DNA of 37,056 bases from a virus. Each line of letters opens with the position of its first letter. The stretch's first letter is position 1. The notes beneath the pieces were generated by a model, which saw only the letters and a list, made by a program, of their open reading frames with translations, was not told the origin of the DNA and did no database searches. Positions 15,307-21,548 of the stretch are shown one piece after another. A program made the position numbers and the translations under genes. The DNA lies in the IMG/VR virus record IMGVR_UViG_3300046782_000441, positions 1 to 37,056 of that record, one strand, 5' to 3'.

Positions 15307-15965
15307 GGGGTCACCGTCACTTTCCGCACGTCGCCGTGCAACTCGCAGAACGGGTACGAGTTCCGATTTTCGGCAAGGTCGGCGCGCAACTCATCGCACC
15401 GACACACGGGCTCTGCAGCGTCGTTTCCCCCTGCGGCATCGTGGCCGTTCCGTCGTCGTCTGACTCGGCCCCCCTTGGCAAGGGGGGTTGGGGGGTTCTC
15501 CTCACGGAGTGAGGGGTTAAAGCTACTAGAAGGAAAAGAAGACGAAGCTACGAGGACGGGCGCGCGCGTCATAGCATCCGAAATCGTACCTGAGGCCGGA
15601 TTTTCGGTATGAACTTCATTATCAGAATCCGGCCCTAGGCCGGCCTTAGACGGAATAGTGGATGCCTCTTCGCGGGGATGCGGGTGCTGATGTTTGCTCC
15701 AGTTCCTCACCTGGATGTAGCGCTGCCCGTCCACCTCATACCGCTCGATGAACCCACGCCCGGCCAGCTCGTCCAGGGCCTTGTCGACGTTCACCTGATC
15801 GTAGGCCAACAGTTCCCCCTTCAGCACTTTGGGTCGATCCACGAGTCGCCCGGCACAATCAGCCACCGTCCATAAGCCGGCGAACAGCAAGCGGACCAAC
15901 GGCTGCAACTCGCAGAGCTCGGCGTTCTTGAAGAACCCGGGCCGAATCTGGCGTGTCCTTGGCAT
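15303..15965 (-). CDS. Phage replication protein with N-terminal winged helix
   Basis: 220 residues from the ATG at 15965. Residues 1-100 (RPGFFKNAELCELQPLVRLL, then LLAYDQVNVDKALDELAGRG and RYIQVRNWSKHQ) match the N-terminal DnaD/replisome-organiser-like winged-helix proteins common in phage replication modules. A low-complexity linker follows, then a C-terminal Cys/His cluster (VCRCDEL...FCELHG) that may bind zinc. The linker contains the translated palindromic element at 15469-15514. Such proteins bind the origin and recruit host helicase. No polymerase or helicase gene is seen, so the phage probably relies on the host replisome. An in-frame start at 16070 is less likely because it would overlap the upstream zinc-protein gene deeply. 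Confidence 0.7.
   Translation of the reverse strand: MPRTRQIRPGFFKNAELCELQPLVRLLFAGLWTVADCAGRLVDRPKVLKGELLAYDQVNVDKALDELAGRGFIERYEVDGQRYIQVRNWSKHQHPHPREEASTIPSKAGLGPDSDNEVHTENPASGTISDAMTRAPVLVASSSFPSSSFNPSLREENPPTPLAKGGRVRRRRNGHDAAGGNDAAEPVCRCDELRADLAENRNSYPFCELHGDVRKVTVTP
15469..15514. repeat. Palindromic element inside the replication gene
   Basis: Two adjacent hairpins: an 8-bp arm pair (CCCCCCTT 15469-15476, AAGGGGGG 15480-15487) and a 6-bp pair (CCTCAC 15500-15505, GTGAGG 15509-15514). Read on the minus strand it encodes NPSLREENPPTPLAKGG, a peptide I recognise as the translation of a widespread bacterial repetitive palindrome. It occupies the linker between the two domains of the replication protein. 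Confidence 0.6.
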
Positions 15966-16252
15966 TACGCGGCCGGCTTTCGCGTCCGGAATGCGTCCTT
16001 CCGACACTTCTCGGTACAGAACCGATGATTGGCGCGCGCTGGCTCGAAGGTCACGCCGCACCGCAGGCAATCTCGCGTCCGGCTCGCGTCCGGCTGAGCA
16101 TCCGCCGCCTTGCGGGCGCGCTCGAGCGCCACCATCGACTCATCGAGCGCTTTCATCTGTTTGTACAACTCGGGGTCTTTGATCTCGAGCAGACTTCCCA
16201 CGGGTCCCCATGACGGGTCGCTGAAGGCTCGCGTCCGGCTCGCGTCCGGCAT
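15965..16252 (-). CDS. Small zinc-finger protein with helical N-terminus
   Basis: 95 residues from the ATG at 16252. A charged helix (about 20-50: LYKQMKALDESMVALERARK) is followed by a C-terminal zinc ribbon-like motif CLRCGVTFEP...HRFCTEKC with four cysteines, then a basic end. The start overlaps the VRR-NUC stop as TGATG and its stop overlaps the ATG of the replication gene. It probably binds nucleic acid or a replication protein; the exact role is unknown. The peptide PDASRTR occurs twice (start and middle), a small internal duplication also visible as repeated gctcgcgtccgg DNA. Confidence 0.65.
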   Translation of the reverse strand: MPDASRTRAFSDPSWGPVGSLLEIKDPELYKQMKALDESMVALERARKAADAQPDASRTRDCLRCGVTFEPARANHRFCTEKCRKDAFRTRKPAA

Positions 16253-16578
16253 CACACCGCTCCTAACACGGTTTTGATCTGGTCGAAATCTGACGGCTTC
16301 CACATGTAGGCTTCCTGGCCGCAGGCGATGAGGTCGGACAGGAACAGGCGCTGCTGTGGCGTCAACCGACCATGCTCCGATTTCAATTCCGCCCACAGGA
16401 GACGGGGTGGACGCCTGAGCAAGAGATCCGGCAGCCCGGCGGGTGAGTTGGTGGCGTCGTACATGTGAAAGCACTTCCAGCCCAGGAGCTGCGCCAGTCG
16501 GATGACGCGGCTTTGAAAGTGCGCCTCCGACTCGTCGCCGATAAGCTCTCGCACGGTAGCGCGAGTGGATGTCACCAC
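16252..16578 (-). CDS. VRR-NUC domain nuclease
   Basis: 108 residues, essentially one VRR-NUC domain. Glu18 (SEAHFQSRVIRLAQ), the core GLPDLLL (Asp51), LWAELKSEHG (Glu64 and Lys66) and LTPQQRLFL match the family, a PD-(D/E)XK nuclease group found alone in phages and at the end of FAN1. Stand-alone phage members are thought to resolve branched DNA such as Holliday junctions. It lies in the replication-recombination block, overlapping the nuclease gene before it by 7 nt. Confidence 0.88.
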   Translation of the reverse strand: MVTSTRATVRELIGDESEAHFQSRVIRLAQLLGWKCFHMYDATNSPAGLPDLLLRRPPRLLWAELKSEHGRLTPQQRLFLSDLIACGQEAYMWKPSDFDQIKTVLGAV

Positions 16579-17138
16579 AACCGACCTTGAACTGGCGGCG
16601 GCGCAGACGGATAAAACAACGGCATATCCAACTGCTGCCGTGCCGCCGGCGTTGCCATTAGTTCCTCAAACGAACACAGCCGGCGCAGTCGACCCAGGTC
16701 CCACCACGCCATCGCCTGCCCTGCGCCGGCCCCTGCAATCATGTCCTTCCCAAGTTCCGCAAGGTAAACACCGTCCTGCTCTCGATGCACGAACACGAGC
16801 AGGACCTGGTGCCCCGTCTTTTCCTGCACGTTTGCATAGTGCGCGTACTTGCTCCGGTCGATGCCTGTGGTCGGAATATTCAGATGACGCGTTCCTCCCT
16901 GAAACAAACCGCAAGTGCTTTTGAATTTGCACTCCACCCACGCTGAAAGTCCGCCCGGCCACCATGATTGAAGGTCAGGCAGCACGAGGTCCTGCGCCCA
17001 GCCATGCAGCATCGGTGCTACATCGCCCCCGTCATTTACGACCGAGACCAAGCACCCGCCATTGCGCAACTTGGTGGCGATTTTCAATTCCGTAACTCGC
17101 CCAGTTCGAAATTCCCAACTGGTCTTCAGGGTTGCCAC
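16572..17138 (-). CDS. PD-(D/E)XK nuclease, Holliday-junction-resolvase-like
   Basis: About 188 residues from a GTG at 17138, preceded by GGTGGGA and overlapping the methyltransferase end by 13 nt. A longer frame to 17192 is possible. TGRVTELKIATKLRNGG (Glu17), AQDLVLPDLQ (Asp50/Asp55) and AWVECKFKS (Glu69-x-Lys71) form the nuclease core, like archaeal-type resolvases and related phage enzymes. The C-terminal 80 residues (HREQDGVYLAEL and onward) finish the fold. It likely cuts branched DNA during replication or packaging. With two other nucleases nearby, function cannot be pinned further. Confidence 0.7.
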   Translation of the reverse strand: MATLKTSWEFRTGRVTELKIATKLRNGGCLVSVVNDGGDVAPMLHGWAQDLVLPDLQSWWPGGLSAWVECKFKSTCGLFQGGTRHLNIPTTGIDRSKYAHYANVQEKTGHQVLLVFVHREQDGVYLAELGKDMIAGAGAGQAMAWWDLGRLRRLCSFEELMATPAARQQLDMPLFYPSAPPPVQGRLW

Positions 17139-18040
17139 GCTTCCCACCACACGACTGACGGCCCGTACTGCTCGCCCATAACCACCGCACAACTCGGAAA
17201 GGGCGCCGCGTCCTCTCCATCATCGAAGTGCAGACGCCCACGAAGGAAACGCACCTCACCCCAGCGGCAGTAGTCCCACCACCAGGCGGTGTCGACTCGA
17301 GCGGGAACCAGACACACCACCACCGCGCCTGCCTTCGCGCTCTCATATGCCTTGGAAACCCACTGGTCGATAGTGCGACCGTAGGGCGGATTCATAAAAC
17401 ATCGGCCATACCACGGTTGCGCGAGTCCATCGTCGGCAGGCGTGTAGTAGCGTTCGCACTTTGCCGACCAGTCCTGCGCGCACACGTCCAACTCGAACTC
17501 AAACTCCTCGTTAAGCAAGTCGAACAACCGCTGGGGTGTAGCCCAATCGCCGCGGTCGCTCGAGTACAGCCCGTCAGTCTTCGCTTGTTTCAGGAAATAA
17601 CTGACCGACAGCCGCTCGCCTTCGCACGCCGAAAGAATCCGCTCGCGGCGCTCAACTGGTACAGCTCCCATTTCAAGCCAGCGGTCGCCGATATCCTTAC
17701 TGGCACCGACCTCCATCAGAGCCGATTGACGTTGTGTCAAAGAATTCGCGGTAACGTTCCGCGAATTCTTTCGACCGGGCTGTTTCGGCAGGCGTGCTAG
17801 CAGTTCGCCTGCACGGCATTCGCACTCAATCTGCGCGATAGTGGCGAGGTTGACCTTCTCTTGACCCAATCCCGCACGTTCGGCCCAAACGCGATAGGAG
17901 GCACTCAGGTCCGCACCCGCCTTGGCGTCCACCACGGTTTCAATCTGCTCGGCCAGCGCTCGCACGCGCGCAACCTTCGCCATGTAATCGTGCTCGTCGC
18001 GGACAGCGAGGTCCAACTCAGCATGCATTGATCGCGTCAT
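17126..18040 (-). CDS. Phage N6-adenine DNA methyltransferase (Dam type) with N-terminal extension
   Basis: 304 residues. The C-terminal half is a phage Dam-type domain: DWATPQRLFDLLNEEFEF (165-182), ELDVCA, YTPADDGL and the catalytic motif NPPYG (217-221), a variant of DPPY. It transfers methyl groups from S-adenosylmethionine to adenine. The first 150 residues (helical, with QRQSALMEVGASKDIGDRW) resemble N-terminal regions seen on other phage methyltransferases and may bind DNA. Protection of phage DNA from host restriction is the usual role. The start overlaps the preceding 67-residue gene as ATGA. Confidence 0.88.
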   Translation of the reverse strand: MTRSMHAELDLAVRDEHDYMAKVARVRALAEQIETVVDAKAGADLSASYRVWAERAGLGQEKVNLATIAQIECECRAGELLARLPKQPGRKNSRNVTANSLTQRQSALMEVGASKDIGDRWLEMGAVPVERRERILSACEGERLSVSYFLKQAKTDGLYSSDRGDWATPQRLFDLLNEEFEFELDVCAQDWSAKCERYYTPADDGLAQPWYGRCFMNPPYGRTIDQWVSKAYESAKAGAVVVCLVPARVDTAWWWDYCRWGEVRFLRGRLHFDDGEDAAPFPSCAVVMGEQYGPSVVWWEAWQP

Positions 18041-18240
18041 CGCGGCTCTCGCTCGAAGCGCAGGAAGTACTCGGCTTTGGACATGGGCCGCGTGCCCTGC
18101 TTACGGTCGAACCAGTAGGTCCGCAGCGCCTGGGCGGTCCGGCGGAACGCGTGCCGATTCGGCAGACAGTTAGACGAGCACCGCCCGCGCAACGGGTAGT
18201 GCACCGGACACATCCCTCGTATCACCCAACTCGCAGGCAT
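18037..18240 (-). CDS. Small cysteine-containing basic protein
   Basis: 67 residues with three cysteines and two histidines in the first half (MCPVHYPLRGRCSSNCLPNR), possibly a zinc site. A basic helix follows with RTYWFDRKQGTRPMSKAEYF. It overlaps the methyltransferase start as ATGA and starts one base after the annealing-protein stop, so the operon is continuous. No known family; nucleic-acid binding is plausible. Confidence 0.6.
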   Translation of the reverse strand: MPASWVIRGMCPVHYPLRGRCSSNCLPNRHAFRRTAQALRTYWFDRKQGTRPMSKAEYFLRFEREPR

Positions 18241-18241
18241 G

Positions 18242-19060
18242 TCAGGGCATCGCCGGGCTGGTGAGGCCCGGCTCCGCCTCTGACCGCTCTTCTGCCCCTG
18301 CAGCAGCGAGAGCGTTGATACGTGACTGGAGCTCGAGCCCGCGTTCGGTGATCTCCTCTTCGGTCATCTCCGGCGAGATCACCCACACCGACGCGTCCTG
18401 GACGACACCGGCATGCCGAGCGCGCGTGAGGAGCGCCCCGTAGCGATCGAGCAGTTTGCCGCGCCGGTCGGATTGCATGCGCGCCCGCGGCGCGTCATCA
18501 ACGTAGCGCTCGGTCGTCGGCACGTACCGCTCCGGCTCCTGGTCGAGGACTTCGCCGGTGTTCGGATCGACCTGGACCGGCATGGCGTACGGAATCGTCT
18601 CGAGCTCCGACTCGTCCGTCCATCCCAGCCCGCACAGCGACAAGGTGACCCTGCGCTTGGCCTTCGTCTCGGCCTTCATCAGCGCATTCGCCAATGCGTC
18701 GCCGCGGAGTCCAGTGATCGCCACGGCGCCTGTCGACGAGTCCTGACGGCCCTCGCGATCGGTGGCGTACACCGTCACTAGATGGATGTCGCCCACCGTG
18801 GAGCGCTCCTGGCGGGTGATGTTGACCCTATGCAATTTGCGTAGCTGGTCGGTGCACGACTTGGTGGCGTACAGCGTGAGCTTGCCGTTCAGGTTGATGT
18901 AGGCAAACGGCTGGGTGAGCTCGTTGAGCCCGAGAGAGCGACAAGTTTCGCGGTAATATGCGACGCGCTCGTCCGCGGTGAGCTTGGCCAGGTCGCCCTT
19001 GAGGACGACCGATTCGATGATGTCCGCTGGTGACTCGGCACGAGTCGCTAACTCGGTCAA
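18242..19060 (-). CDS. Putative RecT/Bet-like single-strand annealing protein
   Basis: 272 residues. The start is a TTG at 19060 preceded by GGAGGA at a good distance and overlapping the preceding stop (TTGA). Phrases such as LTADERVAYYRETCRSLGLN, LTQPFAYINLNGKLTLYATK and KAETKAKRRVTLSLCGLGW match a protein family common in phages of Gram-positive and Chloroflexota-like hosts. I associate it with RecT/Bet-type recombinases by the shared pattern Y...C..LGLNPLT.PF.Y and ETKAKRR. It would anneal single strands during replication or repair. The nearby nucleases fit a recombination block. Exact family membership would need a profile search; the C-terminal 90 residues are a variable linker and tail. 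Confidence 0.6.
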   Translation of the reverse strand: MTELATRAESPADIIESVVLKGDLAKLTADERVAYYRETCRSLGLNELTQPFAYINLNGKLTLYATKSCTDQLRKLHRVNITRQERSTVGDIHLVTVYATDREGRQDSSTGAVAITGLRGDALANALMKAETKAKRRVTLSLCGLGWTDESELETIPYAMPVQVDPNTGEVLDQEPERYVPTTERYVDDAPRARMQSDRRGKLLDRYGALLTRARHAGVVQDASVWVISPEMTEEEITERGLELQSRINALAAAGAEERSEAEPGLTSPAMP

Positions 19061-19215
19061 TTCGGGAATCCTCCATAGACCGTCAAAATCGCCGCGCCGA
19101 CCGCGACGAACAGCAGCACCCAGGTCGCCAGGATCACGCCCTGCTCGAGCCGCCGCTGCCGGCGGTGAGCGCGCTCATGGTCCCGCAAGAAATCACGCAA
19201 TTCGTTGGTCGTCAC
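19057..19215 (-). CDS. Small single-span membrane protein next to the lysozyme-like gene
   Basis: 52 residues from a GTG at 19215 that shares a base with the stop of the lysozyme-like gene. A charged helix (ELRDFLRDHERAHRRQRRLE) precedes one transmembrane helix (GVILATWVLLFVAVGAAILT). It could be a holin-type or membrane partner of the enzyme before it, by position. Topology is N-in with the charged helix in the cytoplasm if the positive-inside rule holds. Confidence 0.55.
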   Translation of the reverse strand: MTTNELRDFLRDHERAHRRQRRLEQGVILATWVLLFVAVGAAILTVYGGFPN

Positions 19216-19679
19216 TAGCAGAGCCCTCGAGTCGAGAACTCGCGCCCGCGGCCGACGGTGAGCATCCACCTAGCGGCGGCGCGCGCGGCGACCGGGTCGA
19301 AGACGCTCAACCCGGCTTTGCCCTGCGGCGTCGTGCGCCAGGTCGACGGTAGGAATTGCAGCGGCCCGCTGGCGCCGGAGCGCGGGTTGACCGCGGAGGC
19401 CACGCCGTGCGACTCGTACCGCTCGAGACACAAGACGACGCGATCGAGCGCGTCAGGGACTGGCGGGGTGGATGCTGCGACCGGCAGTTCACCCACCCCG
19501 CGCAGGTATTCCCTTGGGCCGACGCCGGTTGTAGCGACAGCCCCGGCCAGATCCTGCGGGTCGACGTGCGCCTCGAGCGCCGCGGCGTCCAGCTCGTCGT
19601 CGGCGTGGATGCCCAGCGCTGCACCGCCGAGCACGCCGACGACGATGCCAAACACCATACCGACCGCCAGACGCGCCAT
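19215..19679 (-). CDS. Membrane-anchored lysozyme-like (Rpf/SLT-type) transglycosylase
   Basis: 154 residues. The N-terminal hydrophobic helix (residues 3-23) is a signal or membrane anchor and is followed by an acidic linker. From residue 80 the sequence CLERYESHGVASAVNPRSG (catalytic candidate Glu89), then ASGPLQFLPSTW (103-114) and FDPVAARAAARWML, follows the lysozyme-like fold of resuscitation-promoting-factor and SLT enzymes. Cys84 and Cys154 could form a disulfide. It cleaves peptidoglycan glycan strands. It lies in the early block, not with the C39-type peptidase of the late lysis region, so an entry or lysogeny-stage role is possible. Confidence 0.78.
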   Translation of the reverse strand: MARLAVGMVFGIVVGVLGGAALGIHADDELDAAALEAHVDPQDLAGAVATTGVGPREYLRGVGELPVAASTPPVPDALDRVVLCLERYESHGVASAVNPRSGASGPLQFLPSTWRTTPQGKAGLSVFDPVAARAAARWMLTVGRGREFSTRGLC

Positions 19680-19843
19680 CAGGCCGCACCCTCAGCGTCG
19701 GCCGGCCCGCCGATGCAGTCATGGCAGCGGGTCGGGACCAGCTCGTCGTGCGCGAGACAGAAGAAGCGCTCGCACAGCGGGCACCACGTCTCCGCGCGCT
19801 CGCTGCAGTCCGACTGCTGACACTTTTCGGGCACGGCGATCAT
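19679..19843 (-). CDS. 54-residue zinc-binding protein
   Basis: Seven cysteines and two histidines in 54 residues (CQQSDCSERAETWCPLCERF, then FCLAHDELVPTRCHDC) fit a double treble-clef or B-box-like zinc fold. The ATG overlaps the stop of the upstream gene (ATGA) and the stop overlaps the lysozyme-like start (TGATG). Similar tiny Cys-rich proteins occur in actinophage early regions. Function is unknown. Confidence 0.62.
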   Translation of the reverse strand: MIAVPEKCQQSDCSERAETWCPLCERFFCLAHDELVPTRCHDCIGGPADAEGAA

Positions 19844-20067
19844 TCGTTTTCGAGCCACGCCACCAATTCCCTGGCCGTGTTCGTCATCGCGTGGACCGCG
19901 GGCACCAACTCAGCAAGCTCGGCGGTATCGCGGAGCACTTGCTTGCCACCCGCCTTCCAGGCCGCCCAATACATCTCCTCGAGCTGGTGGGACGGCTGTA
20001 GGCGGTGCTCAAGCACGTACTGCCAGTACGACGCGTCAATGCGCTCGTCGCGTTTGGTAGTAGTCAC
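19840..20067 (-). CDS. Small helical protein of unknown function
   Basis: 75 residues from a GTG at 20067. Rich in Trp, Tyr and Leu helices (RIDASYWQYVLEHRLQPSHQ, MYWAAWKAGGKQ) with an acidic end. Its stop overlaps the next gene's ATG. No known family. Its place just after the ribbon-helix-helix gene suggests an early regulatory or accessory role, without direct evidence. Confidence 0.55.
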   Translation of the reverse strand: MTTTKRDERIDASYWQYVLEHRLQPSHQLEEMYWAAWKAGGKQVLRDTAELAELVPAVHAMTNTARELVAWLENE

Positions 20068-20070
20068 GCG

Positions 20071-20235
20071 TCAGGCCGCGACGGTCTGGCGCTGCTCAGC
20101 TTCGTAGGAGGCGAGGATCTTTCGCAGCAGAAGAGCGGCCTGGTCGCCCGGCTGGCGGCGTTCCTCGGCGCTCAGCCGTCGCAGACGTTCGAAGCTCTCC
20201 TGGTCAAGTTTGACGTACAGAGCGCTGTTTGCCAT
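20071..20235 (-). CDS. Ribbon-helix-helix-like DNA-binding protein
   Basis: 54 residues. SALYVKLDQESFERLRRLSA (a beta strand then a helix) and the second helix DQAALLLRKILASYE give the short ribbon-helix-helix pattern of Arc/CopG-type repressors, which bind DNA as dimers. The ATG at 20235 has a weak ribosome site. A 14-bp perfect inverted repeat lies 42-74 bases upstream (20277-20309), a natural place for an operator. It is probably a small autoregulating regulator of the leftward early operon. Confidence 0.65.
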   Translation of the reverse strand: MANSALYVKLDQESFERLRRLSAEERRQPGDQAALLLRKILASYEAEQRQTVAA

Positions 20236-20267
20236 GACGCCAAGTATTCGCCACCGTCATGCCAGCG

Positions 20268-20309
20268 TCGACGCCTCTGATCGGACATTCGGCTGGAATG
20301 TCCGATCAG
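20268..20309. promoter_or_regulatory. Operator-like site A: conserved 14-mer plus 14-bp inverted repeat
   Basis: CTGATCGGACATTC (20277-20290) and GAATGTCCGATCAG (20296-20309) are perfect arms around 5 bases. The site begins with TCGACGCCTCTGAT, which recurs in the opposite orientation at 21339-21352 with the same 13-base gap to GGAATGTC. No T-run follows on the minus strand, so it is not a classical terminator. It sits between two leftward genes. An additional GGCGAC/GTCGCC pair follows at 20309-20326. Confidence 0.6.
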
Positions 20310-20317
20310 GCGACAGA

Positions 20318-20647
20318 TCAGTCGCCGCGAATGGCTAACGCCCAGAATCGCAGAAAACCTTCCCATCCCGGCAAGTCTGCCCGCTCGAGCCAGCGACCGA
20401 TCGTGCGCCCAGTGCAGCCAAACGCCTGCGCCGCATCAGCCTGGCGCGGAGGCAGGTCCGCCGCGGGGAGTCCTGCAGCCCACTCGCAGAGATCGACGAG
20501 GAACTCGAGCGGCCCATCCCACTTGGCCGTCACGCTTCGATGACCGCCCCTTCCCTGCCGAAGAGCAGCCGCAATCTGCTTTCGATCAGATGACGACAAG
20601 GCTGCCCCTTGAATCTCAGCCAGGATGCGCTCTGCTAATGGGTCCAT
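20318..20647 (-). CDS. Putative HTH-type protein, first gene of the leftward early operon
   Basis: 109 residues. The ATG at 20647 has a good ribosome site (GAAGGGGATGT just upstream). The C-terminal half has a helix-turn-helix-like segment (DAAQAFGCTGRTIGRWLERA, about 70-92) resembling replication or regulatory HTHs that test for a DNA site. The N-terminal half is helical (LAERILAEIQGAALSSSDRK). It diverges from the plus-strand HTH gene at 20866. The 218-bp gap between them holds a LexA-like box. Regulator or replication accessory; not assignable to a named family. Confidence 0.6.
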   Translation of the reverse strand: MDPLAERILAEIQGAALSSSDRKQIAAALRQGRGGHRSVTAKWDGPLEFLVDLCEWAAGLPAADLPPRQADAAQAFGCTGRTIGRWLERADLPGWEGFLRFWALAIRGD

Positions 20648-20865
20648 ACATCCCCTTCGACTAGAACACTTGTTCTTCTTTTTACTGCCTGGGCGTGTTG
20701 TTTGCCAGCATGTCCCCTACACGTAACACTTTTACATCCAAATGGTATGCGACGCCGGTATGCCAGTTGGCCTATCCTTTACGCCAACATCGCAGACATT
20801 CCACATAAGCATCCCCCGTGTTTCTGGCCTACGCACCCGACAGTCCGAGTAGATACCAGTGACGC
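20648..20865. promoter_or_regulatory. Divergent control region between two HTH genes
   Basis: 218 bp, more AT-rich than the rest of the window. It contains a LexA-like palindrome (20663-20676), a direct repeat of GGTATGC (20744-20750 and 20757-20763) and the half-site AGACATTCC (20794-20802), also found at 21319-21328. No canonical -35/-10 pair was found with confidence. A TATACT lies at 20871-20876, inside the start of the plus gene. Confidence 0.5.
20663..20676. promoter_or_regulatory. LexA-box-like palindrome
   Basis: AGAACACTTGTTCT is a 14-bp dyad with the core GAAC-N4-GTTC, the core of the SOS box bound by LexA in Gram-positive bacteria. It lies 16-29 bases upstream of the ATG at 20647, where bound LexA would block the leftward early operon. 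SOS control of induction is an inference. Confidence 0.5.
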
Positions 20866-21309
20866 ATGGCTATACTGCGCCTCCAAGAGGAGGGAGCGGC
20901 CGTCTCCGCCGCCATGCCAGGCCAGCGACACAAACGTTTTCTGGATCGTCAGCAGTTTGTCGACGAAATGCTGGCTGCGGTCCGCGCTAATCCTGGTGCG
21001 GTCACTCAGGCTGGCTTGGCTCAAGCGCTTGGCCTGAGCGCACGGCAGCTATCGCGAGAACTGAAGGCCTTTGCGGTCCCTTGGCCGCCGAACGGTCGCC
21101 AGTCCTGGCACGAGCTCGCACAACGAGCTGCGCAATCACCGCCGGCCGACGCCTGGTTGATTACGTGCCGCGTGACCGCGGCAACCCTTGGTGATGCCGC
21201 GGCGAAGCTTCGAGCCGAGGACGGCGTCTTCATCATCGAAGCCAAGCGTCTCGAATCGGCATCAGTTCCGGCATCGAGCTGGCGTGTCCTGCTCTCGGAC
21301 AAGCCGTAG
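20866..21309 (+). CDS. HTH DNA-binding protein (plus strand)
   Basis: 147 residues from the ATG at 20866, or 131 from the ATG at 20914. The second is favoured if TATACT at 20871-20876 is the -10. Neither has a well-spaced ribosome site; AGGAGGG lies about 20 bases before 20914. Residues about 45-75 (VTQAGLAQALGLSARQLSRE) form a clear helix-turn-helix. The C-terminal 60 residues (TAATLGDAAAKLRAEDGVFI) may be an effector or dimerisation part. It diverges from 20318-20647 and is likely a regulator of the same control region. Confidence 0.6.
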   Translation: MAILRLQEEGAAVSAAMPGQRHKRFLDRQQFVDEMLAAVRANPGAVTQAGLAQALGLSARQLSRELKAFAVPWPPNGRQSWHELAQRAAQSPPADAWLITCRVTAATLGDAAAKLRAEDGVFIIEAKRLESASVPASSWRVLLSDKP

Positions 21310-21318
21310 ACACGCATT

Positions 21319-21352
21319 AGACATTCCGACGGTCTGTCGCATCAGAGGCGTC
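21319..21352. promoter_or_regulatory. Operator-like site B, inverted partner of site A
   Basis: On the minus strand it reads TCGACGCCTCTGAT, 13 bases, GGAATGTC, the same arrangement as site A at 20268-20302 but inverted. The imperfect dyad GACA...TGTC is visible (21321-21339). It starts 10 bases after the stop of the plus HTH gene, mirroring the position of site A after the minus HTH gene, and it lies near the 3' end of the recombinase gene. Confidence 0.6.
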
Positions 21353-21386
21353 GAATTGCGCCGTTGCTCGCCCCAGACTGGTGAGC

Positions 21387-21548
21387 ATGGCCGATCGGGA
21401 ACTGACACCGGATGAGCGGCTCTCGGAAGTAACCCGTCTGCTCGCGGAAGGCGCTCGCTTACTCCTGGAGAAGCGTCGCGCCCAGACGCCCACGACTGAA
21501 GCAGATCAAGCTGCGGCGGACAAAGCCGAGGCAAGTTCACGAAGTTGA
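21387..21548 (+). CDS. Small helical protein adjacent to the recombinase gene
   Basis: 53 residues from the ATG at 21387 (an in-frame GTG lies 6 bases earlier). LTPDERLSEVTRLLAEGARL then LLEKRR is a single helical hairpin similar to the short proteins often found beside phage and plasmid serine recombinases. The C-terminus is low complexity. It converges with and overlaps the end of the recombinase gene by 43 nt. A possible partner or regulator of the recombinase; function is not shown. Confidence 0.5.
   Translation: MADRELTPDERLSEVTRLLAEGARLLLEKRRAQTPTTEADQAAADKAEASSRS

Noticed and set aside
21310-21386. attP site of the serine recombinase
   Set aside because: Position beside the recombinase is suggestive, but no attB or host junction is available. 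The inverted partner at 20268 fits an operator or an inversion site better, so it is not annotated as attP.
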